A stretch of DNA of 64,000 bases from Virgibacillus sp. NKC19-3 (GTDB lineage: Bacteria; Bacillota; Bacilli; Bacillales; Amphibacillaceae): NCBI RefSeq assembly GCF_019837165.1, contig NZ_JAGYHC010000001.1, positions 1,488,001 through 1,552,000 on the forward strand. The letters run 5' to 3'. The notes under the pieces were generated by a model. That model was given only the letters and a program-made list of their open reading frames with translations. It ran no database searches and had not been told where the DNA came from. The position numbers were made by a program, and so were the translations under genes. This document shows, one piece after another, positions 27,730 to 39,409 of this stretch; the first letter of the stretch is position 1; the number at the start of each line of letters is the position of its first letter.

Positions 27730-27754
27730 TAAATTAATTAATTTAATTAATTTA
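27730..27754. promoter_or_regulatory. Perfect 25-bp palindrome, operator candidate D
   Basis: Two 12-base arms around a central T (27742) are exact reverse complements; the core reads ATTAATTTAATTAATT. It lies 425 bases upstream of the GH30 coding start, and close relatives occur before galK and before the ROK repressor gene. It is probably the operator for that ROK repressor (inference). Confidence 0.55.
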
Positions 27755-28178
27755 CATATCCTTTAATATAATGTGCAATAGAAAGGGGTTATATAAAAAT
27801 ATGAAACATGAAATCGAATAAAATACTTTTACAAGGAGGATTGCTTAAAATAAGATTATGTTTGGAAAGGATATAAAACCGCTACTGAATAGCTGCTATT
27901 ATAGGGCAATGTTTTTATTTATTTTCTCTGAGTCATTCAGACATCTACTACAGTCTTAGATGAATTTTGAAAAGGCTTACTTAATCCTAAGCAGGAAATC
28001 ATCAAGACGTGCTGAGACGATCGATAGGTAGTGAGTAACTTTAAGACAAAATGAAGACCAGATTCCTAATTAGAGACTTTCTCAATAAACAGTCATCCTA
28101 GTTTTACTTGTCGATAATAAAGAGTTATTTATAACAAGACGTATTACAATAATACTAGAAACGAAAAGGGTGCTTAAA
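27755..28178. other. Long leader before the GH30 operon
   Basis: A ribosome-like AAGGAGG (27833-27839) is followed by only a dozen codons before a stop. No promoter, known RNA fold or protein similarity could be fixed. A 400-base leader is long and could hold a regulatory RNA or a decayed gene. Confidence 0.35.
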
Positions 28179-30455
28179 GTGAGTAGATTTATAATTAAGA
28201 TTTCCAAAAAGGCTTTTCCGCTTGGACTAACTGTTCTCCTTTTATTGGGACTTTGTATTCCAGAAACGGCTATACAGGCAAGCGAATCGAATATAAGAAA
28301 TGCAGATAAGACAGTGAAATTGGATCCAAGTTATCAACACGAATCATTTGATGGATGGGGAACAGCATTAGTGTGGTTTGGCAATGTAACGGGTGGATGG
28401 CCTGATGATATAAAAAATGAACTGGCAGATGCTCTATTTGGCGAAGAAGGTTTGAACCTTAATATTGCTCGTTACAATATTGGCGGAGAAGATTCTCCTG
28501 GAACAGAGCCGTATATGCGAATTGGTGGTGCGGTACCAGGATATTGGAACCGACCGGCTGAGTTTGCACCACCAGAAGATGCCGATGAAGATTGGCAAGA
28601 AGAGGATGATTGGTGGGATCCAGAAGACCCTAATCATTGGGATTGGGATAAAGATAAGAATCAACAATGGTGGTTGAAGGCAGCAAAAAATAGAGGAGCT
28701 AACCTCTTTGAAGCTTTTTCAAATTCCCCGCCTTATTTTATGACCGAAAGCGGGTATACATCGGGGAATTGGGATAGCTGGGAAGACAATCTTCGTTCCG
28801 ATCAGTATGAAAATTTCGCGATTTATTTAACGAACGTAGTTGAGTATTTACAAGAAGAAATTGATATCGATATACAAACACTTTCCCCGGCGAATGAACC
28901 TAATAATGGCTATTGGGGAGCGCTGGGTAGACAGGAAGGGTCTAATTGGGCTCCTGCTTCACAAGCAAAAATTATTAATGAAACGGCAGATCAGTTGGAA
29001 AAGTTAGATTTGGATACGGTTGTTTCGGCCATGGATGAAACAAATCCTCAAGTATTTAGGGAGAATTGGGAAACGTATGAGGAAACAACAAAGGCGAACG
29101 TGGGACAAATGAACGTTCATACGTATTGGCCTGCACAACGTTCATCGATACGGGATATTGCAAAAGGCGAAGGGAAACGTCTGTGGATGTCTGAGGTTGA
29201 TTTGGGCCCAGATGGTATTCCTCAAGACTTTGATAATATTGAGCCGGGCCTTGCATTATCTGAACGTATTTCATCAGATATTAGGAATTTGGAACCGGAA
29301 GCATGGGTGCTATGGCAAGCAATTGAAGATGAGATAAATATGAATGATGAAAATGAAAACATGAACTGGGGGCTTATTCATGTAGATTTCTCCCCTGAGG
29401 ACTTTGATAAACTCGAATGGCACAAAAACAAAAAGTATTATACGATGGGAAATTACACAAAATTTATTCGTCCGGGAAATCAGTTTATAAATACGGATAA
29501 TGAGGATACGACAGCGGCGATAGATAAACAAAGTAATGAAGTAGTGGTGGTTCATACGAATCATTCTGATACGGAAGAAGCGATTGATTTTGACTTATCA
29601 GGTTTTGAAACAGTTGCTAATTCCGCCACAGCAACTCCTTACGTAACTTCTGAATCAGAGAACCTTAGTGAAAAGGATAATATTGAAGTAAGTAATGAAG
29701 TACTGTCAACAACTGTTGATCCAAAGTCAGTAACATCTTTTGTTATTTCTGATGTTTCCGGTGTTGATACAAGTTTCTTAAACGCTGATGATAATTATAA
29801 ACTATTTAATGTAAATAGTGAGCTCGTGATGGACGTTGATGGAACGTCATTAGTACAAAATAAGAACAACCGATACAAAGACAATCAAGAGTGGATGATT
29901 GAAAAAGCCACCGGTGGCTATTCCCATAAAGAGAAATACAAAATTATCAGTCCTGAGAGTGGTGACGTGCTAACAGATGATCAAGGATCACTCATACTAG
30001 CTCCTGATGAAAATCTAGCTGCACAACAGTGGATTATTTCAACAAATGGAATGGGAGAATACACATTTGTTAGTACGGAAAGTGGTCAATTAATCGAGGT
30101 TGTTGGACAGTCTTCAGATATAGAAGCCTCCATTGGATTGTATAAAGCCAATTCGGGTAGCAATCAGGAATGGAAAATTATGCAATCGGATATGAATAGT
30201 ATCGATATTAAGACTTTAGTTGAACAATTTGAGGAACAAGGAGAATTCAAAAGTGACCAAGATGCTCTTTCCTTAAAAATCCATTTGACTGCTGTAAATC
30301 GGTATGAAGAAAAGGAGGCATCGGAAAAAGTCATTAAACATATGGAAAGCTTTAAATTATTACTTGATCACCAAAAAGAGGAAGAATTAATTTCGGAAAG
30401 GGCGTATGACACTCTGTATGCAAATACCGAATACCTGATTACTGAATGGGAATAA
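28179..30455 (+). CDS. Secreted GH30 enzyme, endo-beta-1,6-galactanase-like, with ricin-type and FIMAH-like domains
   Basis: 758 aa from GTG 28179, 8 bases after AAAGGG; the in-frame GTG at 28170 lies in the ribosome site. Signal peptide 1-33. The GH30 barrel (about 40-520) includes FDGWGTALVWFGNVTGGW and GLNLNIARYNIGGEDSPGT. Glu240 in SPANEPNNGYWG is the likely acid/base and Glu339 in LWMSEVDLG the nucleophile. The pattern fits the GH30 subfamily of beta-1,6-galactanases. A ricin B-like lectin domain (about 530-670, repeated Q-W motifs such as NQEWMIE, AQQWIIS, NQEWKIM) and a C-terminal FIMAH-like module (about 675-758) follow. It would release beta-1,6-galactooligosaccharides for the adjacent transporter and GH2 enzyme. 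The substrate is inferred from family and context. Confidence 0.87.
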   Translation: MSRFIIKISKKAFPLGLTVLLLLGLCIPETAIQASESNIRNADKTVKLDPSYQHESFDGWGTALVWFGNVTGGWPDDIKNELADALFGEEGLNLNIARYNIGGEDSPGTEPYMRIGGAVPGYWNRPAEFAPPEDADEDWQEEDDWWDPEDPNHWDWDKDKNQQWWLKAAKNRGANLFEAFSNSPPYFMTESGYTSGNWDSWEDNLRSDQYENFAIYLTNVVEYLQEEIDIDIQTLSPANEPNNGYWGALGRQEGSNWAPASQAKIINETADQLEKLDLDTVVSAMDETNPQVFRENWETYEETTKANVGQMNVHTYWPAQRSSIRDIAKGEGKRLWMSEVDLGPDGIPQDFDNIEPGLALSERISSDIRNLEPEAWVLWQAIEDEINMNDENENMNWGLIHVDFSPEDFDKLEWHKNKKYYTMGNYTKFIRPGNQFINTDNEDTTAAIDKQSNEVVVVHTNHSDTEEAIDFDLSGFETVANSATATPYVTSESENLSEKDNIEVSNEVLSTTVDPKSVTSFVISDVSGVDTSFLNADDNYKLFNVNSELVMDVDGTSLVQNKNNRYKDNQEWMIEKATGGYSHKEKYKIISPESGDVLTDDQGSLILAPDENLAAQQWIISTNGMGEYTFVSTESGQLIEVVGQSSDIEASIGLYKANSGSNQEWKIMQSDMNSIDIKTLVEQFEEQGEFKSDQDALSLKIHLTAVNRYEEKEASEKVIKHMESFKLLLDHQKEEELISERAYDTLYANTEYLITEWE

Positions 30456-30590
30456 GCCTCCCATTTTGACAAAACTCAGGCCCCAAAAAGAAAGGTGGTG
30501 ATAATACAAGTTAGTTATTATGCAAACGTAAACATCCTGTTTTGAAAATATTACGAATGTATTTCAAATATTTTACGAGGGGGAAAATAG

Positions 30591-31898
30591 ATGAAGAAAC
30601 TCATGCTTTTGGGTTTAATGTTCATTGGTATTCTATCATTGGTAGCCTGTTCTGGTGGTAATGAGGATGCGGGAACAAATAGTGATGATTCTTCTGATTC
30701 AGGGTCAGAAAATGAGAATGAAATTACTGCATGGGCCTGGGATCCGGAATTTAATATCGCTGGTCTTGAAATTGCAGATGAAGCTTACGATGGTGAAGAA
30801 GATGTTGATCTAAATATAGTTGAAAATGCTCAGGATGACATTATCCAAAGATTGAATACAAGTCTTAGTTCTGGAGCTGACACAGGCTTGCCAAATATTG
30901 TTTTAATTGAAGATTACCGTGCGCAAAGTTTTTTGGAGTCCTACCCGGATGCATTTTATGCAGTGGATGATTATATTGATACAAATGATTTTGCTGACTA
31001 TAAAATGGCAACAACCAATCTTGATGGAAACCAATATGGCGTACCATTTGATTCTGGTGCAACAGGCATTTATGTGCGTACGGACTACTTGGAAGAAGCT
31101 GGATTCACTGTAGAGGACCTAACGGATATTACTTGGGAAGAGTATATTGAGATTGGAGAAGAAGTCAAAGAGCAAGTGGGAGTAGATTTCCTTACCTTGG
31201 ATCCAAACGATTTGGGGCAAATTCGTATGATGATTCAATCTTCCGGTTCTTGGTATGTGGAAGAAGATGGAGCCATTCCGGATCTTGCTGATAATGATGC
31301 TCTGGCTGAAGCATTTCAAGTCTATAAAAATATGATGGATGCTGATATCGCAAAAGTAGTTTCTGACTGGAGTCAATTTGTAGGGGCCTTCAACAGTGGT
31401 GAAGTAGCAACCGTACCAACTGGAAACTGGATTACTCCAAGTATTAAAGCGGAAGATTCTCAAGAAGGGGAGTGGGCAGTCGTTCCTACTCCAAGGTTAG
31501 ATATGGAAGGTTCTATAAATGCTTCCAACTTGGGAGGAAGTTCGTGGTATGTTCTTAATATTGATGGTAAAGAAAAGGCTGCCGAATTTCTAGCCAATAC
31601 GTTCGGTTCTGATGTAGACATGTATGAAGAACTTGTGACGGAAATTGGGGCAATAGGTGCTTATCTACCTGCAATGGACGGTGAAGCCTTTGCAGCTGAG
31701 GACGATTTTTTCAGCGGACAGTCAATCGTTGAGGATTTTTCCAATTGGACGGACCAAATTCCAGGAGTTACTTATGGACTGCACACTTATGCAATTGAAG
31801 ACATTATTATTGAATCAATGCAAAATTATCTCAGTGGGGGAGAACTTTCAGAAGTGTTAAACGATGCTCAAGTACAAGCTGAAACACAGCTTAATTAA
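30591..31898 (+). CDS. Sugar ABC transporter substrate-binding lipoprotein (CUT1), GH30 operon
   Basis: 435-aa family 1 extracellular solute-binding protein. The lipobox LVAC places the lipidated Cys at residue 20, after MKKLMLLGLMFIGILS; an acidic linker follows. NEITAWAWDPEFNIAGLEIAD opens the binding domain, and VPFDSGATGIYVRTDYLEEAG is typical of the hinge region. ATG follows GAGGGGG. It lies 135 bases after GH30 and before two permease genes, so it probably captures galactooligosaccharides from GH30 (inference). The highly acidic composition suits a salt-tolerant host. Confidence 0.9.
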   Translation: MKKLMLLGLMFIGILSLVACSGGNEDAGTNSDDSSDSGSENENEITAWAWDPEFNIAGLEIADEAYDGEEDVDLNIVENAQDDIIQRLNTSLSSGADTGLPNIVLIEDYRAQSFLESYPDAFYAVDDYIDTNDFADYKMATTNLDGNQYGVPFDSGATGIYVRTDYLEEAGFTVEDLTDITWEEYIEIGEEVKEQVGVDFLTLDPNDLGQIRMMIQSSGSWYVEEDGAIPDLADNDALAEAFQVYKNMMDADIAKVVSDWSQFVGAFNSGEVATVPTGNWITPSIKAEDSQEGEWAVVPTPRLDMEGSINASNLGGSSWYVLNIDGKEKAAEFLANTFGSDVDMYEELVTEIGAIGAYLPAMDGEAFAAEDDFFSGQSIVEDFSNWTDQIPGVTYGLHTYAIEDIIIESMQNYLSGGELSEVLNDAQVQAETQLN

Positions 31899-31995
31899 GC
31901 GAAAGATAAAGCCTTGAGTTTCCGTCTACTAGTTGAATTTAACAGCAACTTTTAGACTGTGCTCTAGGCTTATTTTTAAAGAAAGGAGTGAGATT

Positions 31996-32867
31996 GTGAG
32001 ACAGCTTATCAGAAAAAATAATATTGGCTGGCTGTTTATTATATTTGCGGTTATGGCAATTTCTGTGTTCTACTTTTATCCAATGGTACAAGCATTACTA
32101 CTATCTTTTCAATCTGGTATGGGAGCAAGCTTAGAGTATGTCGGTTTGGATAATTATATTAGGCTTTTTAATGATCCGACCTTTAAAACCGCTTTAATGA
32201 ATACAATCATTTATTTAATCATTCAAGTCCCAGTCATGATTGTATTGGCACTTGTATTTTCGGTGATGCTCAATGATGCAACATTAAAATTTCGAGGTTT
32301 TTTTCGAATGGCGATTTTTCTGCCATGTGTGACTTCACTTGTTGCATATTCGGTTATATTTAAATATATGTTTGGAGTCGATGGTATTTTTAATAAATTT
32401 TTAGTAGATCTTTCTATTATCTCTGAACCAATAAATTGGCTTTCGGATCCATTTTGGGCAAAAGTCATTATTATAATCGCAATAACTTGGAGATGGACGG
32501 GGTATAACATGATTTTTATTTGTCATCATTACAAAATATAGATAGATCTATTTATGAAGCTGCAAAGATTGATGGTGCAAATTCTTTTCAACAATTCACC
32601 AAAATAACAATACCGATGCTAAAACCGATTATTTTATTTACTTCTATCATTTCAACAATAGGGACATTGCAACTGTTTGATGAGGTTATGAATATAACTG
32701 GAGGTGGGCCAGGTAATGCAACATTGTCCATATCCCAATATATCTATAATCTATCATTTGAGTATAGCCCAGATTTTGGTTATGCATCTACTGTGTCTTA
32801 CGTAATCGTATTGTTAGTTGTTGTACTATCTATTATTCAGTTTAGAGTGGCAGGTGATAAAAAGTGA
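31996..32867 (+). pseudogene. Sugar ABC permease (MalF type), split by a one-base frameshift
   Basis: GTG at 31996 follows AAGGAGTGAG. About 174 codons encode a normal CUT1 permease (NNIGWLFIIFAVMAISVFYFYPMVQAL...ITWRWTGYNMIF). The frame is then lost at a run of five T (32513-32517). One added T restores MIFYLSSLQNIDRSIYEAAKIDGA, which contains the EAA loop contacting the ATPase, and the rest of the protein to 32867. Rebuilt length is about 290 aa, six transmembrane segments. It overlaps the next permease by 4 bases. If the frameshift is real, this transporter is inactive; a homopolymer sequencing error is as likely. Confidence 0.85.
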
Positions 32868-33691
32868 AAAAACTGAAGCGTATTTTTATTTATGTATTCT
32901 TGGTAGTAGCCTCCTTTATTAGTATCTTTCCTTTTTTGTGGATGATTGTAAGCATGACAAATGAATCCGTTGACGTAACCAGGGGGCGTTTATTACCCGG
33001 CACGCATTTGTTGGAGAACATAAAAGCATTGTTTGGAACCGTTGATATTGTTACTGCCTTAGTTAACTCGGCGATCATTGCGGTAGTCACAACTATTTTA
33101 ACTTTAGTGATTGCTTCATTAGCTGGTTATGGATTTGAAATATTTCAGAGCCGTGGAAAGGATTGGGTGTTTAATATTCTTTTGGTATCCATGATGATTC
33201 CATTTGCATCAATAATGATCCCACTATATCGGTTATTTGGTAATTTAACAGACACGGTACCAGCAATGGGAATCGATACATTAGCAGCTGCCATTTTACC
33301 CACGATAACGACGGCGTTTTTTATTTTTCTATTTCGGCAAAACACGAAAATGTTTCCGAAAGATTTAATTGAAGCGGGAAGGATAGATGGATTAAGTGAG
33401 CTTGGTATCTTTTTCCGTGTTTTCGTACCAACGATGAAAACAACGTATGCAGCAGCAGCTATTATTGCTTTCATGAATAGTTGGAATAATTACTTATGGC
33501 CGTTAGTGATCTTGCAATCTCCTGAGAATCAAACTGTACCATTACTCATTTCCAATTTAGGTGCAGGATATGCTCCCGACTATGGAGTGATTATGACTGC
33601 TATTGTTATTACTACATTACCGACAGCACTCGTTTTTTTCTTTATGCAAAAACACTTCGTTGCTGGAATGATGGGTTCAGTAAAGGGATAA
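32864..33691 (+). CDS. Sugar ABC transporter permease (MalG type), GH30 operon
   Basis: 275-aa inner-membrane protein of the CUT1 family with six predicted helices. GTG at 32864 overlaps the previous gene in GTGA. The EAA loop reads LIEAGRIDGLSELGIFFRVFVPTMK, and the C-terminus ends FVAGMMGSVKG, typical for MalG-like subunits. It would work with the frameshifted permease, the upstream lipoprotein and a shared MsmX-type ATPase encoded elsewhere; no ATPase gene is in the window. Confidence 0.92.
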   Translation: MKKLKRIFIYVFLVVASFISIFPFLWMIVSMTNESVDVTRGRLLPGTHLLENIKALFGTVDIVTALVNSAIIAVVTTILTLVIASLAGYGFEIFQSRGKDWVFNILLVSMMIPFASIMIPLYRLFGNLTDTVPAMGIDTLAAAILPTITTAFFIFLFRQNTKMFPKDLIEAGRIDGLSELGIFFRVFVPTMKTTYAAAAIIAFMNSWNNYLWPLVILQSPENQTVPLLISNLGAGYAPDYGVIMTAIVITTLPTALVFFFMQKHFVAGMMGSVKG

Positions 33692-33783
33692 TAATGAACC
33701 ATTGGTGGGAATTAGTTATACGCATCAAATTCGTTAATATAAATTTATTCGTTAGAAAAATTACTATAGTAGGAGTGGAATAA

Positions 33784-36819
<3,036 letters not shown>

Positions 36820-36878
36820 ATACTTTGGAAGTTAGCAAGAATAGATAGGTATAAATTAATAACACAAAAGTAAAAAAC

Positions 36879-36919
36879 AGACCCTAATTCATCAAAGTTT
36901 TGATGAATTAGGGTCTTTC
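36879..36919 (+). terminator. Strong terminator of the GH30-transporter-lacZ operon
   Basis: AGACCCTAATTCATCAAA (36879-36896) and TTTGATGAATTAGGGTCT (36899-36916) are perfectly complementary over 18 bp with a 2-base loop, followed by TTCTT. Confidence 0.92.
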
Positions 36920-36993
36920 TTATTATAGAATCGATTTTCCCATCATAAAAATGAACCATAGACAGCAAACGTTTTTAAAAGCAGGTGACTACA

Positions 36994-37980
36994 ATGATAA
37001 TCAAAACAAGAACCCTCTTCTACACTATAACGATAATATTCTTCCTAACCAGCTTCATTGGAATGTTATTCTACGGATATAAAACATTTTACATCGAACC
37101 AACGAATGCTACGTCTAAAAGTTACACGCATCATTTCGCATTAATAGCGGAAGAAACTGAAAACGATTATTGGCGATTAATAGAACAAGGGGCAAAAGAG
37201 GCAGCAGCAGAAAATGATATTTTCTTGGAATATGTAGCACCACAAAAAGCGGATAATGATCAGTTACTAAGGTTATTTGACCGAATGATAGCCGCCAAAG
37301 TCGATGGTATTATTGTTCAAGGGGTTGAAGAAGAGCGTTTTGTAGATCTTGTGCATAAAGCGACTGAGCGCGATATACCAATAATCACAATTGATACGGA
37401 TGTGAAAAGCAGTGCCCGGAAGGCCTATGTTGGAACGGATAATTTCTATGCTGGCGAACTTGCTGGGAAAACAATTATCGAAAATACAGAAGGGAAACAA
37501 TTTGTAGGGATTATTACTGGAAGGTTTGAAGCAATCAATCAGCAAGAGCGAATGGCTGGTTTTCAATCAGCTATTGCGTCTGAACCCCGTGTTCAAATTG
37601 TGGCTAAAGAGGAATCGAATATTACCGAAATTGGTGCTACACAAGCAACCTACGCATTACTTAAGGAAAATCCCAAAGTCAATGCTTTAGTTGGATTGAG
37701 CGCACTTGATGGGGTAGGGATGGTAGAAGGGTTGCAGGAAATTGCGCCAAATAAAGAGATGTATATTACTGCTTTCGATGTTTTACCGGAAACATTGAAT
37801 CTGATTCGAAAGAATGAAATTAATGCAACTATTGAGCAGTACCCCCATGAAATGGGGTTTGATTCTGTAGAGGTGTTGATTGACTTACAAAAACAGGATC
37901 TTTTGGAAAATCAAATTTTCACAGATACCGGGGTTATAGAAAAACAAGATTTGTCTAAAATTCATGGTGAAAGTCAATGA
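36994..37980 (+). CDS. Membrane-anchored periplasmic-binding-protein-like sugar sensor
   Basis: About 328 aa. An uncleaved-looking N-terminal membrane segment (about 8-28) is followed by a ribose/galactose-type periplasmic binding domain (Peripla_BP_4) from about 45. Signature stretches are FALIAEETENDYWRLIEQGAKEAA, DGIIVQGVEEERF, IITIDTDVKSSARKAYVGTDNFYAG and QYPHEMGFDSVEVL. It has no lipobox, so it is not a normal transport SBP. The stop overlaps the kinase start in ATGA. Together these suggest a three-component system in which this protein reports sugar binding to the kinase. ATG 36994 follows CAGGTGA. Confidence 0.83.
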   Translation: MIIKTRTLFYTITIIFFLTSFIGMLFYGYKTFYIEPTNATSKSYTHHFALIAEETENDYWRLIEQGAKEAAAENDIFLEYVAPQKADNDQLLRLFDRMIAAKVDGIIVQGVEEERFVDLVHKATERDIPIITIDTDVKSSARKAYVGTDNFYAGELAGKTIIENTEGKQFVGIITGRFEAINQQERMAGFQSAIASEPRVQIVAKEESNITEIGATQATYALLKENPKVNALVGLSALDGVGMVEGLQEIAPNKEMYITAFDVLPETLNLIRKNEINATIEQYPHEMGFDSVEVLIDLQKQDLLENQIFTDTGVIEKQDLSKIHGESQ

Positions 37981-39392
37981 AGACAATCCGCGGAAAACTA
38001 TTAGTCTATTTCTTTGCATTCGTTCTTTTATTTCAAGTCACAGCGGTGTCTATTTTTGTAAGTTCCAATGAATTAACGAACAGTTACGATGATAGCTTTC
38101 AACGTTTTCTATTATTAAACGCCATTTCTCAAAAATCAGAGGAGTTATATATGCACACGGGGATGTATGTAACCAATGCGAAAGCTATGAATGAAATAGA
38201 TTACTTTAAAACGAAAAATAGGTTAGAAAACGAAATTGAACAGCTTGAAAATGCCTTTGATGATAGCAATGCAATAGAAATAAAAAATTATATCAATTTA
38301 ATAGAGTCTTTTATGCATGAGAGTGAGCTTACTGTTGGTTTTGTTCTACAAGATGATATTGAAAATTATACATATCACTTGGAAGAAACAAGAATAGCTT
38401 CTGAATATATTCAAGCATCTACGTTAGAAATAATAGATGTTGAATTAACAGCATATCAAGCCCTTTATCAGGATTTACAATTGCGCAATGAACATTTTAT
38501 GCTTTTTATTATTTTTCTGTTTATTACAACGGTTATGTTAGCCATATGCTTTGCATTATGGTTCTCCAAAGGGATAACTCAACCCATTCATAAATTGGCT
38601 TATGCGGCAAAAGAAGTATCAGAAGGCAATTTACTTGGAGAACCGATAAACATCCAATCAACCGATGAATTAAAGTTGCTTGGTGATACGTTTCATAATA
38701 TGCGTTCGAATATACATGGATTAGTTGAAGAGATAAAAGATCAGTCTGAATTGGATCAACTTGTCAAAGAAATGGAGTTAAAACACCTGCAGAATCAAAT
38801 GAACCCACATTTTTTATTTAATACATTAAATACCATTTCAAAGATGGCTTACTTAGAGGATGCTAAATCAACCTCGAGGCTCATTGATGCGGTGGCAGGC
38901 CTGCTTCGGCATAATTTAGGACAGATGGATACAACAATTTCATTAAGGAATGAAGTAGAGGTAGTAAAGAACTATTTTCATATTCAAAAAATACGTTTTT
39001 CTGAACGGATCCGATTTGAATGGAACATTGATGAGAATTGCCTGGAGATCGAGGTGCCAAGGCTGATCTTGCAGCCATTGGTTGAAAATGCTTTTATACA
39101 TGGAATTGAGGAAAACGAGAATGGAGGCGCTATCACATTACAAATTTATGAATTGACGGAAAATATCATAATAGAAGTTCAGGATGATGGGGCTGGGATG
39201 AAGCAGGATACTGTTAAACGGCTATTGTCTTTATCTAATTTGGAAGAAGTGCATGTGGGTCATTCGACAGGGATAGGCTTAACGAACGTCATTCGACGAC
39301 TTCAGTTACATTATCAATTGGATCATGTGGTGGAGATTGAATCGGAACAAGGGGAAGGGACGACAATTCGGTTGGTGTTACCTAAAAAATAA
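37977..39392 (+). CDS. Two-component sensor histidine kinase, YesM type
   Basis: 471-aa membrane kinase. TM1 (about 8-30), an extracellular helical sensor region, TM2 (about 175-198) and a HAMP domain (KGITQPIHKLAYAAKEVSEGNLLG) precede the His_kinase domain. The phospho-His lies in QNQMNPHFLFNTLNTIS. The ATPase domain has the N box LVENAFIHGIEENENGG, the G1 box DDGAGM and STGIGLTNVIRRL. Such kinases pair with AraC-type response regulators, as here. The extracellular part is long and helical, suiting docking to the binding protein encoded just upstream (inference). Confidence 0.92.
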   Translation: MKTIRGKLLVYFFAFVLLFQVTAVSIFVSSNELTNSYDDSFQRFLLLNAISQKSEELYMHTGMYVTNAKAMNEIDYFKTKNRLENEIEQLENAFDDSNAIEIKNYINLIESFMHESELTVGFVLQDDIENYTYHLEETRIASEYIQASTLEIIDVELTAYQALYQDLQLRNEHFMLFIIFLFITTVMLAICFALWFSKGITQPIHKLAYAAKEVSEGNLLGEPINIQSTDELKLLGDTFHNMRSNIHGLVEEIKDQSELDQLVKEMELKHLQNQMNPHFLFNTLNTISKMAYLEDAKSTSRLIDAVAGLLRHNLGQMDTTISLRNEVEVVKNYFHIQKIRFSERIRFEWNIDENCLEIEVPRLILQPLVENAFIHGIEENENGGAITLQIYELTENIIIEVQDDGAGMKQDTVKRLLSLSNLEEVHVGHSTGIGLTNVIRRLQLHYQLDHVVEIESEQGEGTTIRLVLPKK

Positions 39393-39409
39393 CAACGGAG
39401 AGGATTCGT

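Noticed and set aside
32520-32867. Independent small permease gene
   Set aside because: Sequence continues the preceding permease after a one-base shift in a T5 run; it has no ribosome site and no signal segment of its own.
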